Assembly: GCA_965247475.1 (NCBI GenBank)
Contig: OZ252016.1
Coordinates: 2,046,001-2,110,000, forward strand
Reading direction: 5' to 3'
Source: G965247475 sp965247475
GTDB lineage: Bacteria > Chloroflexota > UBA11872
Length of the DNA: 64,000 bases
This document shows, one piece after another, positions 8,411 to 16,435 of the stretch (the stretch's first letter is position 1; every line of letters starts with the position of its first letter). A model generated the notes under the pieces. The model had not been told where the DNA came from. It worked only from the letters and a program-made list of their open reading frames with translations, and made no database searches. A program made the position numbers and the translations under genes.

Positions 8411-10060
8411 ATGCTTCGAAACGAACTTACGGCGCTGCTTTCGCATGCGCTCGCGGCGGCGCAGGCGGCCGGCGAGCTGCCCCCGATACCCGACGGTGTC
8501 GTTGCCGTCGAGCGTCGCGGCGACGACTTGGCCGATTACTTCAGCGCCGATGCAATGCGTCTGGCGCGGGCTGCCAAGACGCCGCCGCGCGAGATCGCCG
8601 AGGCGATCGTGCGACACCTGCCGGACGACCCATCGGTCGCGGTGGTGGAGGTGGCGGGCCCGGGATTCATCAATATTCGGCTGGACGACGGCTGGGTCGC
8701 GGAGCAGATCGAGGCGGTGAACGAGGCCGGGCCGGCCTTCGGGACGTCGCCGGTGGGCGAGGGCCGCCGCGTGCAAGTGGAGTTCGTGAGCGCGAACCCA
8801 ACCGGCCCGCTGACCGTCGGCGCCGGGCGCGGCGGGGTGGTGGGCGACGCGTTGGCACGGGTGCTCACGGCCACGCAGCACGATGTCACGCGTGAGTACT
8901 ACATCAACGATGCCGGCCGGCAGGTCGAGCTGCTCGGGGACAGCGTCTACCACCACTATGCAAAGACATTCGGCCGCGAGTTCGCCTTCCCCGACGACGG
9001 ATACCGGGGGGCGTACGTGGCCGTGTGGGCGGCGACCGTGGTGGCCGAGGACGGGGATCGCTGGCTGGGCCGCGACGGGCCGACGGATCGCGCCGGATTC
9101 CAATCGCGCGCGGTCGAAATCGGATTGGGCTCGATCCGACGCGATCTCGACGATGTCGGTATCGAGTTCGACGAGTGGTTCTCGGAGGCGGAGATGCGGT
9201 CGCGCGGAGCGGTGGAGGACGCGATCGCCACGCTGGAATCGCGCGGGCTGGTGACCGAGCGCGAGGGCGCGACGTGGTTCATCGGCGGCGAGGGCGTCGA
9301 GGATCGCGAGAACGTGCTGGTTCGGTCACGCGGCGATCCAACCTACTTCGCGACGGACATCGCGTACCACCGCAACAAGTTCGAGACGCGCAAGTTCGAT
9401 CAGGTGGTGAATGTCTGGGGCGCCGACCATCAAGGCCACGTGCCCCGCATGCGTGCCGCGATGGGCGCGCTGGGCGTGGATCCGTCGCGGTTGGAGATTC
9501 TGGTCACGCAGATGGTCGGGATTCGCGAGAACGGAAGCGTGGCGCGGCAGGGGAAGCGGACGGGCAAGTTCGTCACGCTGCGCGAGGTGCTTGACGAGGT
9601 CGGTCCTGACTCGACTCGCTACTTTTTCCTGTCCAAGGCGATCGACAGTCAGATGGAGTTCGACCTGGAGCTGGCGCGCCGCGAGGACCCGGAGAATCCG
9701 GTCTACTACATTCAGATGGCGCACGCGCGCTCCGCTGGCATCCAGCGGACGGCGGCCGCGCAACCAACAGACGCGGCGCCGGACTTTGGGCGCCTGGACG
9801 CGGACGAGATCGCGCTCGTGCGACAGATCCTGGCCTATCCGGAGGTCGTCGCGGACGCTTCGGAGAAGCGCGAACCGCACCGGCTGGCGCACTATCTGCT
9901 CGAGTTCGCGCGCGCATTCCACGCGTTCTACAACGGCCACCGCGTCGTCTCGGACGACGCGGAGCTGACGGCGACACGGTTGCGTCTGGTGATGGCGGTG
10001 CGGCACGTGCTCGCCAACTGCTTGGGGCTACTGGGAATCGAGGCGCCCGAGCGAATGTAG
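8411..10060 (+). CDS. argS: Arginyl-tRNA synthetase
   Basis: Charges tRNA-Arg with arginine. The 549-residue length is normal. The class I core is recognisable from VEFVSANPTGPLTVG (123-137), the DQVVNVWGADHQGHVPRM segment and the C-terminal anticodon-binding helices. The HIGH signature is altered: where other bacterial ArgRS have His-X-Gly-His after SANPTGPL, this one reads Thr135-Val-Gly137-Ala138, so both histidines are missing. The KMSKS equivalent reads RQGKRTG. The rest of the fold is intact and no second argS is in the window. A short hairpin follows the stop codon. Confidence 0.93.
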   Translation: MLRNELTALLSHALAAAQAAGELPPIPDGVVAVERRGDDLADYFSADAMRLARAAKTPPREIAEAIVRHLPDDPSVAVVEVAGPGFINIRLDDGWVAEQIEAVNEAGPAFGTSPVGEGRRVQVEFVSANPTGPLTVGAGRGGVVGDALARVLTATQHDVTREYYINDAGRQVELLGDSVYHHYAKTFGREFAFPDDGYRGAYVAVWAATVVAEDGDRWLGRDGPTDRAGFQSRAVEIGLGSIRRDLDDVGIEFDEWFSEAEMRSRGAVEDAIATLESRGLVTEREGATWFIGGEGVEDRENVLVRSRGDPTYFATDIAYHRNKFETRKFDQVVNVWGADHQGHVPRMRAAMGALGVDPSRLEILVTQMVGIRENGSVARQGKRTGKFVTLREVLDEVGPDSTRYFFLSKAIDSQMEFDLELARREDPENPVYYIQMAHARSAGIQRTAAAQPTDAAPDFGRLDADEIALVRQILAYPEVVADASEKREPHRLAHYLLEFARAFHAFYNGHRVVSDDAELTATRLRLVMAVRHVLANCLGLLGIEAPERM

Positions 10061-10065
10061 AGCCG

Positions 10066-10084
10066 GCGGCTCTACAGGAGCCGC
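10066..10084. terminator. Hairpin after argS (no T tract)
   Basis: GCGGCTC-TACAG-GAGCCGC is a perfect 7-bp stem with a 5-nt loop, starting 6 bp past the argS stop and lying between convergent genes. It lacks a T run, so it could be a T-less or factor-dependent terminator or an RNA-stabilising stem. The remaining 100 bp up to 10185 hold nothing I recognise. Confidence 0.4.
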
Positions 10085-10185
10085 ATGGACGAGGATCGAC
10101 ACCGGCGATGTCCGCCTGGACGCGCTGAGCAACCTGAAGCGGGTCAACCCGCGGCGAACTTCGCGTACGTGATGACGGGATGGTT

Positions 10186-11325
10186 CTAGGCGAGTGCCTC
10201 GAGGTTCGCGAGGGAGACGGCCACGACGCCCCCTTCGGTACGCCGCACGCGCACGGACTCGGCCGGCGCGCCCGAGGGCGCGCGACCCACATCGGGCGCC
10301 GGCCCGATCAGCTCGCCGTCCGTCCCGGCGTCCGGCCCGGCGACGATGCGGACCGGCAGCCCATCCGCCCGCAGTCCCTCCAACGCCTGCTCACTCGGTC
10401 CGGGTGGAAGCAGGACCTCGGATTCCCCAGGTAGGCGGGAGGCGACGAGCGCGACCACGCTGCCGACCGAGGAGCGGAAGAGCGTCTGGAGCGCGCGCGG
10501 CATGCGCCGATAGCCGGCCCCCTCGGTAAGCACGATCGGCAGCGGTGGCGCGTGGGGCACGTCGATGGGCGCGGCGAGGCCGGCAAGCTCAGGGGCGAGC
10601 GCGAGCGCCGAGAGTGCCTCGCTGTCGGCGGCGGGCGCGATCACGCCCGCCGCGCCGGCCTCGACCGCACGCTCTACCCAGGCCGCGCGCAAGGGGTCGG
10701 GCGTGACGAGCACGGCGCCGGTCGGTCCCTCGTGACTGGGCTCGGGTCGATCGCCGGATTCGACGACAGCCAGCGGACCGTATGCACGGCCGCCGGCGCC
10801 CACGGCGCCCCCGACCGAGACTCCGGCGCCCTCGATCACGATTCCGTCTCCGGGGTCGACGTCGATCACGACACCCGCGAGCCGGCAGTAGAGCGCGACT
10901 TCGCGAACCTCGTTCACGAAGATGGCGATCCCGGTACGCGGGCTCACGTCGGCAAGCGACCCGCGCGCGGGCGCCACCCACTGCATGCCGGTGCGCATGC
11001 GTCCCGGATTGCCCGCAAGCAGCGTGCCCTCATCGACGGTAGCGCCGATGGTGACCGCAATCAGGCGGCGAGCCTCGCTGGGCGGGACGCGAAGCAACCG
11101 TGGCAGGTCGACGATCTCGACTCCGGTCCGCAACCGTCCACGGCACCAGATCTGGCCGACGCTGACGTGGTCACCTCGATCAACGAGCAGCCGTCCCGGG
11201 AACGGCCGGGTATGACGGCGGCGGAGAACCCCGGCGCGGACCGCGCGCCGGATGCCGAGCGGGAGCTGGCCGTCAACGTGCACGCGCGGGCTCGGCACGA
11301 GCCGGGGACTCGGTGGGATAGACAT
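10186..11325 (-). CDS. Barrel-sandwich-domain protein paired with the MutL-like gene
   Basis: Unrecognised 379-residue protein, encoded directly after the MutL-like gene and overlapping it by 53 bp. The first 170 residues are rich in short beta strands with VRAGVLRR, LVDRGDHVSVGQ, GNPGRMRTGMQWVAPARGS and Gly-rich turns, suggesting a barrel-sandwich (biotinyl/lipoyl-like or RnfC-like) fold without an obvious lipoylated lysine. Residues 200-290 resemble a Rossmann-like domain. I believe the MutL/partner pair recurs in Chloroflexi, but that is recollection. The ATG at 11325 is chosen; a reading 16 codons longer is open. Confidence 0.6.
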   Translation of the reverse strand: MSIPPSPRLVPSPRVHVDGQLPLGIRRAVRAGVLRRRHTRPFPGRLLVDRGDHVSVGQIWCRGRLRTGVEIVDLPRLLRVPPSEARRLIAVTIGATVDEGTLLAGNPGRMRTGMQWVAPARGSLADVSPRTGIAIFVNEVREVALYCRLAGVVIDVDPGDGIVIEGAGVSVGGAVGAGGRAYGPLAVVESGDRPEPSHEGPTGAVLVTPDPLRAAWVERAVEAGAAGVIAPAADSEALSALALAPELAGLAAPIDVPHAPPLPIVLTEGAGYRRMPRALQTLFRSSVGSVVALVASRLPGESEVLLPPGPSEQALEGLRADGLPVRIVAGPDAGTDGELIGPAPDVGRAPSGAPAESVRVRRTEGGVVAVSLANLEALA

Positions 11326-13039
11326 TGAGCGCGCGGTACCACTGCTGGACGTGCGCCCGCCGCTTGTCGGCATCGTCGGGCCAGGTCAGCGGCCGGCCGC
11401 GGGCATCGATGATGAGGCCGGCGACGCCGGGATGGACGGGCGCGCTGAGCCGCGCCGGCCGCCCGTACCCGAGGCCGACGTCGAACTTGGGCCCCGGCCA
11501 GATGCGGACCTCGGCGGGGACGCTGGGCGCCCATTGGACGACGTCGAGCGCACCGGCGCCGACTTCGCGCTCGATCGCGGCGCCGTCGCGTGGATGGACC
11601 TCGACCACGATCGCCTGCTCGCCCAGCTTGGCTTGGCCGCGCGGCGCCACGCACACGCCGAGAGGCGTGAGCGACGACTCGACAGCAACCTGAACCCCGG
11701 CATCGATCAGGGCGCCGGTCATGCCGAGCGCCGACGGGGCATCGAGGGCCAGCTGGGTGACACCCCACGGCTCGAGCGCGTTCATCAGCAGAACGCTTGC
11801 CTGCACCGAACGCCCGAGGGTGCGCGCGCCACGGCCCGTCAATACGGCCAGGTCCAAAGTGGCGTCCTCGAGCGGATTGAGTCCCCTGGCGCCTTGGCGG
11901 AGCGCTTCTCGCACGGCCACTGTCCACATCGCGTGCTGGGTCTGGAGCTCGACGGCCGTGCCGGGGACCGCCCACGGGCGGGCGGTGCGGTTGAGGACGA
12001 TCTCGCGCAAGGCCTGCGGCAACGGCTCATCGATCGTCCAACGACCCACCCGGTCGATCGGAGTGTGCAGGCCGACGTGAAACGTCCGGCCAGCGCGCCG
12101 AACGCCGCCGAAGTGGGCCGAGGTCGTCACCCCGCCCTGACTCGCCACCGCGGTCACGTGGCCGTGCTCGAGCGCCACGACGGCCGTATCCAACCGCTGG
12201 CTGGACGCGAGCCGGCGGGTCGCGGTTTCTAGCGCATCGACGATCGGTGACATCGGCGCCCGGCCGATGGCGGCCGGAACGCCACGACCCGCGAAGAGCC
12301 GCCCGCGGATCGTGCGGGCGACATCATGCAAGACGGCGCGGGGCGCGCCGGAGTCCATGGGCTCGTTGGCGGTGCCGCCGCGCAGGCGACGGTGATACAG
12401 CGGGAACGTCTGTTCCAGCAGCGCGATCGCGCGGGCGTCGGCCATCCCCGCATAGAGCAGGACGATCGCGGGGAGGTAGCCGGAGTCGCGTCCGGCCAGC
12501 CCACCGATCAGGAGATCGGTGATGTAGTCCAACCCCTCGCCGGTGTCGTCGTCGCCGAGCGCCACGATCACGGCGTCCGGTGTTTGCGCGGCGATCACGT
12601 CGATCGCGGCGGGACCGTCGACGCGATCGCGAAAGGCGCGCACGGAGGTCGTGGCGTGTCCGAGGATCGTGAAGCCGACATCGTCAAGGATGTGCTCGAG
12701 CGTCTCGAGGTCGCGCGCGACGAGACTCCCGACCAGGAAGCCGGTGGGTCCGGCGGCCAGCCCCGGGCCGGTGACGGCGGCGACGCGCGGCGCGCGCGAG
12801 GCCACATCCTCGCCGTAGGGCGGGCTGGGAAACGCAAAGCTGCCGGCCCGGCGTTCGGCGGCGCTCAGCGCCGACTCGTAGGCGGGCGTGAGATCAAAGT
12901 CCGGCGCGTGCAGCGTGTCGGGCGCGGACCCGACCGTGAGCAGACGGTGAGCGTCCGAATCCTCGACGTATATGCCCACCCGGATCTCGGGGCCGATCTC
13001 GACGGCCGATACTCGATCCCCGGCCGGGGCGGTCGCCAT
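11273..13039 (-). CDS. MutL-like (glutamate mutase accessory) ASKHA-fold protein
   Basis: A 588-residue protein of the MutL family, named after a gene next to B12-dependent glutamate mutase and predicted to have an actin-like ATPase fold. Shared features are the N-terminal strand pattern ending VGSAPDTLHAPDFDL, the central TPDAVIVALGD and YLPAIVLLYAGMADARA segments, and the GLHTPIDRVGRW region followed by TQHAMWTVAVREAL. The phosphate-binding strand, usually an Asp-Ile-Gly-Gly type motif, reads VVALEHGHVTAVAS here, so ATP binding is doubtful. No mutase subunit or B12 enzyme is in the window, so it is an orphan. The overlapping downstream gene is its likely partner. Confidence 0.7.
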   Translation of the reverse strand: MATAPAGDRVSAVEIGPEIRVGIYVEDSDAHRLLTVGSAPDTLHAPDFDLTPAYESALSAAERRAGSFAFPSPPYGEDVASRAPRVAAVTGPGLAAGPTGFLVGSLVARDLETLEHILDDVGFTILGHATTSVRAFRDRVDGPAAIDVIAAQTPDAVIVALGDDDTGEGLDYITDLLIGGLAGRDSGYLPAIVLLYAGMADARAIALLEQTFPLYHRRLRGGTANEPMDSGAPRAVLHDVARTIRGRLFAGRGVPAAIGRAPMSPIVDALETATRRLASSQRLDTAVVALEHGHVTAVASQGGVTTSAHFGGVRRAGRTFHVGLHTPIDRVGRWTIDEPLPQALREIVLNRTARPWAVPGTAVELQTQHAMWTVAVREALRQGARGLNPLEDATLDLAVLTGRGARTLGRSVQASVLLMNALEPWGVTQLALDAPSALGMTGALIDAGVQVAVESSLTPLGVCVAPRGQAKLGEQAIVVEVHPRDGAAIEREVGAGALDVVQWAPSVPAEVRIWPGPKFDVGLGYGRPARLSAPVHPGVAGLIIDARGRPLTWPDDADKRRAHVQQWYRALNVYPTESPARAEPARAR

Positions 13040-13178
13040 GTGCGGGCCTCACTGTGCGTCGTGGATCGAGCGTACCAACCCATCAACCGGATGTGCGCCG
13101 GGGCGGACCGGCGGCGATTGCCGGGGGCAGGGCCGCTGGCTAGTCTGAGACGGACGGTGTTCGCTAGGCCCCGCCGCG

Positions 13179-13898
13179 TTGAAATCAATCACCTTCCAGT
13201 GGACATCACGGGTGAAGCCATGGGAGGCGGAAACCGTGGTCTCGGCCGTCGCGCACATCCAGGAAACGATGTTCGTGCTGGGGCAGCGCGCCGGGCTGAG
13301 CGTGGTGCGAGGCGCGCTGCGGCCGTTCGGCACGTGGGTGATCCCAAGCGTTAAACGCGGCTCTCCGTACTGGAGCACGCTCTGGTACGTGGAGCAGAGC
13401 CTCGACGAGCGCACCGGCCAGATCTCCGGCCCGAAGTTCCTGGATGTGGTTCGAGCCGAGCCGTGGCAACAGGCCGGCCCGCACTATGACGTGGCGATCG
13501 TGCACCACGACCTGATCGATCTGCCGACGCGGAATGCCGTGGTCGAGGGCGAGCCGCACGTGCTCGCGACGGTCGTGCCGAACTTGGGGGCGGTGCTGTC
13601 GGTTCACCGACTGCGCGCAATCGCCGACGAGACGGACCAGCGGCGGGCGCTGCGTCGGCTGGCGATCAACGCATTCGGGCGCATTCTGGAGCTGCCGGGC
13701 GCGAAGCGCACCGCCGATGTGGCGGAGACGAACGGCGTGCAGGCGTGCATAAACGCATGCGCGCTGCGGCTGGCCGTGGACGTGCCGTCGCTGCTGGAGC
13801 TGGCCACCGCGGAAGAAGCCAGCCTGACGATCTTCTGCGAGCCGTGCACGGACAATCTGCTGGATCACATCGTTACGACGCACGTATCGGCGAACTAG
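13179..13898 (+). CDS. Archaemetzincin-like protein lacking the catalytic zinc ligands
   Basis: A 239-residue protein. HYDVAIVHHDLIDLP followed by LATVVPNLGAVLSVHRLR resembles the strands leading into the archaemetzincin active site. The segment aligned to the HExxHxxGxxH helix reads NAFGRILELPG, so all three zinc ligands and the catalytic Glu are replaced. The structural cysteines of the family survive: ACINAC, then FCEPC about 24 residues later. This suggests a pseudo-protease that keeps the second metal site. The assignment is by motif alignment by eye, so moderate. It is divergent from the MutL-like gene (139 bp apart), with no clear promoter visible. Confidence 0.55.
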   Translation: MKSITFQWTSRVKPWEAETVVSAVAHIQETMFVLGQRAGLSVVRGALRPFGTWVIPSVKRGSPYWSTLWYVEQSLDERTGQISGPKFLDVVRAEPWQQAGPHYDVAIVHHDLIDLPTRNAVVEGEPHVLATVVPNLGAVLSVHRLRAIADETDQRRALRRLAINAFGRILELPGAKRTADVAETNGVQACINACALRLAVDVPSLLELATAEEASLTIFCEPCTDNLLDHIVTTHVSAN

Positions 13899-13932
13899 GG
13901 GCGGGCTGGGGCGACGCAAATCCTGGGTCCGG

Positions 13933-14409
13933 CTATGCGGTCGCGCGGTCGCGGCGAGCCGTCAGGGCGGCTGCAATCCCGCCGCCGCGCACGAATGCCT
14001 CGAACGCGTCGAGATCCGGGAAGACGCGGTCGGAGATAAACCGCACCAGCCAGTTGTGCGCCATGGGCGAGATGGTGAACACGACGGCGCCCGCGTCGAA
14101 GGCCCGGTACATCTCGGCGGCGGTGCCCATGGTCGCGACCGGCGCGTACGCAACGGTCACGTCGGCGGACGCCGCGAGCTCCAGTTCGCGAAAGAAGGTG
14201 CGGCGGGCGGTTTCGTCGCTGTACGCGGCCGACTCGGGGTTCAACTCCACCGGACAGATCACCTCGGCCTCGGGGTGGACTTCACGGATGAGATCGCGCA
14301 GGCGGTGGCGGTAGTCCTGCGAATGGTGCCCATCATCAAGGATCGACCCCTGGATGACGCCGGAGAGGAACAGGCGGAAAGGCGCGGCGTTGGGGGGCGG
14401 AGGGCTCAT
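13933..14409 (-). CDS. Nucleoside 2-deoxyribosyltransferase-fold protein
   Basis: A 158-residue protein of the nucleoside deoxyribosyltransferase/MazG-adjacent Rossmann-like superfamily. FRLFLSGVIQGS opens the fold. ADVTVAYAPVATMGTAAEM is the characteristic strand-loop-helix in which related enzymes carry the catalytic Glu (here in GTAAEM). The frame is open upstream to 14664, but that part translates a dispersed repeat, so the ATG at 14409 is used. The substrate is unknown; relatives transfer deoxyribose or act as 5-phosphate glycohydrolases. It is convergent with the archaemetzincin-like gene. Confidence 0.65.
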   Translation of the reverse strand: MSPPPPNAAPFRLFLSGVIQGSILDDGHHSQDYRHRLRDLIREVHPEAEVICPVELNPESAAYSDETARRTFFRELELAASADVTVAYAPVATMGTAAEMYRAFDAGAVVFTISPMAHNWLVRFISDRVFPDLDAFEAFVRGGGIAAALTARRDRATA

Positions 14410-14442
14410 GTGGTCCAAGTGTAGGGTCGAGGTGGGCGGCGC

Positions 14443-14530
14443 AGCTCCTTCGACGGGCTCAGGAACATACAAGGCCCTCGCCGGTCCGGGGGCTGTGAGA
14501 TTCCTCGCCTCCGGCTCGGAATGACGTTCT
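14443..14530 (+). repeat. Dispersed repeat, variant copy
   Basis: It contains gctccttcgacgggctcagg (compare the left module elsewhere), then ccggtcc, gagattcctcg and ctcggaatgacg. It lies between two genes on the minus strand. The ccctctcc...gggcgaggg middle is missing, so the left and right modules are closer together than in the 817-985 copy. Confidence 0.65.
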
Positions 14531-14569
14531 GTGGAGGCGCGGGCAGCGGGGCGGGGCCGCGGGCTCTGG

Positions 14570-15046
14570 CTATCCGGATTGGCAGCGGGGCGGCGTGGCG
14601 GCGGAGGCCATGGCCAGCCAGAGGGGATCATCGCGATCGAGGCGGCGCACTCGCCCCTGCGCATTCACGAAGGCGTGCGCGGTCGCGGCGGTCGCGAGGA
14701 GTTGGTCGGAGCGCATCACCGCATACCGAAACCGCACTCGGACCCGGGATACCTCGGTCGGCCAGAGGCGGATCTCAATCGGATCGCCCGGCCCGGCGGG
14801 CGCCACGAACGAGCAAGCGGCGTCGACCACGGGGATGAATACGTCCCGGCCGTTGAGCGACTCATACGGCTGCCCGAGCTCACGAAGCCAGCCGATGCGG
14901 GCCTCCTCGAGCCAGCGGAAGAAGCTGGAGTGGTGGGCGATGCCTTGCGCGTCCGAGTCGGAGTAGCGCACCCGCAGACGCTCGACGTACGGGGGCGAAT
15001 CGTCCGGCTCCGGCTCGACGCGGATCGAGCCGGAGCCGCTACTCAC
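14570..15046 (-). CDS. Acyl-CoA thioesterase, 4-hydroxybenzoyl-CoA thioesterase type
   Basis: Single hotdog-fold thioesterase of 158 residues. RVRYSDSDAQGIAHHSSFF matches the 4HBT signature with the catalytic Asp, followed by the long helix FRWLEEARIGWLREL. It likely hydrolyses an acyl- or aroyl-CoA in the cytosol. The GTG start at 15046 overlaps the last 8 bases of the upstream DUF4432 gene (15039), so the two are coupled. The acyl substrate cannot be deduced. Confidence 0.85.
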   Translation of the reverse strand: MSSGSGSIRVEPEPDDSPPYVERLRVRYSDSDAQGIAHHSSFFRWLEEARIGWLRELGQPYESLNGRDVFIPVVDAACSFVAPAGPGDPIEIRLWPTEVSRVRVRFRYAVMRSDQLLATAATAHAFVNAQGRVRRLDRDDPLWLAMASAATPPRCQSG

Positions 15047-16112
15047 CGATGCGGCTCAGGAACTGATCGATGGCATCGGCGCCGGCGAGCACCGACACGG
15101 TGAGGTCGAAGCTTGCGGTCTCGCCCGGCTCGAGCGTCTGCAGCGTCCCGTCCGCGCGGTCCCGAGCTCGCCCCAAGACGGTCGCGTTGGCCGGCTCGAT
15201 GCCGGTGACATATTCGCCCGCCTTGGTGTTCTTCCACTGATTGAGGAACGGCAGCTGGCGCTTGTCGTACGTCAATCCAAGTCCGATCCCATCCCGGAAG
15301 CCGCGATTCACCAACGCCACGTTCACCTGTCCATCGTCGGCGGCCTCCACATCGTGAATGTAGACCTGGTGGACCCAGCCCTCGACCGGCTCCCGATAGA
15401 CGCTCCATGCGGACTCGTGCGCGGCCGCCTGGTCGTCCATGGGACGGCGGGATCGGCTGCGCAGGTGGAGCCGCGCGCCCTCGTCGAGGACCGGGTAGCC
15501 GGGGTTGACGTGGTAGAGGATCGACATGACTTCGGGACGGCGGCCGTGATTCGCGACCTCGTCGTGGATCGTGAGCGAGGTCGCGCCCAGCGAGGTGGAG
15601 ATACGGCGCTTGAGCTCCAGGTTCTCGCCGAGCACGGACGCCTGACGCACGCGTCCCTCCACCCACAGCTCATACTCGTCGGCGCGCCACTCGCCGTCGG
15701 CGGAGACGCCGGTCGCCGCCAGATTCGAGAGGCGGCCGTGGAGTCCGTAGTGTGCGCCGTCCTCATCGCTCGGCTCACCGATGCTGTCGAGCCCGCCGGT
15801 GACGAGAAGTCCCAGCACGGCGGTGTGCAGCCAGCCTTGCCCCGGTGGCTCATAGCGCGCGCCCTGCACCTCGCCGACGGCCGAGCGATAGGCGAGCGGG
15901 ATGTCACCAAACCACGCCGCGGAGATATCGAGCGCGCGGCCGGGCACGACCGTGAATCGCAGCCCTGAGCCGGTGGTGACGTCGACGACCGGCACGCCGT
16001 CTCCCGAGCCGCCGTCGACCCGGTAGGCGCGAACGCCGCCGATCTGAGATACGTCGCCGACCCGCGCCATCAGCTCGTCGCGCGTGTAGGTGCGGCCCCA
16101 GAGGGTAGGCAT
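15039..16112 (-). CDS. DUF4432 family protein (aldose-1-epimerase-like fold)
   Basis: A 357-residue protein of the galactose-mutarotase-like superfamily. TVVPGRALDISAAWFGDIPL, the GLHGRLSNLAA segment with its His, SILYHVNPGYPVLDEGA and the KAGEYVTGIEPANA region are characteristic of DUF4432. Relatives are thought to bind or isomerise sugars; the reaction is not established. ATG 16112 is preceded by a gggggac ribosome-binding site on the minus strand. It overlaps the thioesterase gene by 8 bp. Confidence 0.8.
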   Translation of the reverse strand: MPTLWGRTYTRDELMARVGDVSQIGGVRAYRVDGGSGDGVPVVDVTTGSGLRFTVVPGRALDISAAWFGDIPLAYRSAVGEVQGARYEPPGQGWLHTAVLGLLVTGGLDSIGEPSDEDGAHYGLHGRLSNLAATGVSADGEWRADEYELWVEGRVRQASVLGENLELKRRISTSLGATSLTIHDEVANHGRRPEVMSILYHVNPGYPVLDEGARLHLRSRSRRPMDDQAAAHESAWSVYREPVEGWVHQVYIHDVEAADDGQVNVALVNRGFRDGIGLGLTYDKRQLPFLNQWKNTKAGEYVTGIEPANATVLGRARDRADGTLQTLEPGETASFDLTVSVLAGADAIDQFLSRIGE

Positions 16113-16219
16113 GGATGTCCCCCGACGAGACGCCATTGGCGGTCGAATGGACCCCAATCCTGCCATGCGGCCCGATGTACGTCCTGGCGGAGGAGCCCAA
16201 TAGGGCGCGGAGCGAGCGA

Positions 16220-16312
16220 CTCAGGACAAGACCTCCGCCACGCGTCGGAATGAAAGACTGCCCAGACCGGCGGCGGAGTGGAGGGCGGACTCCTCCGCTC
16301 CGCGTCGGAATG
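16220..16312. repeat. Degenerate dispersed-repeat fragments in the 323-bp gap before the YfhO-like gene
   Basis: Two near-copies of a 21-bp unit lie 60 bp apart at 16232-16252 and 16292-16312 (19 of 21 identical; both end gcgtcggaatg). A gactcaggacaag module precedes the first. They resemble the 31376-31430 copy. The rest of the gap (16113-16435) shows nothing else; the open plus-strand frame across it is not treated as coding. Confidence 0.5.
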
Positions 16313-16435
16313 CTTCTCAACCCGTTGCGGCGATTTGCAAACAAGGGCTGTCGGAGCCACAACCGGCGGATCCCGCGCCGCCGCTCGGCTGCGTCCGTGC
16401 GCTCGACCGGCGCCAGCGGGCATCCTGGGCGTGCA

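Noticed and set aside
16115..16435. N-terminal extension of the YfhO-like protein
   Set aside because: The extension translates repeat-like intergenic DNA, is Arg-rich and precedes a natural start just before the first membrane helix.
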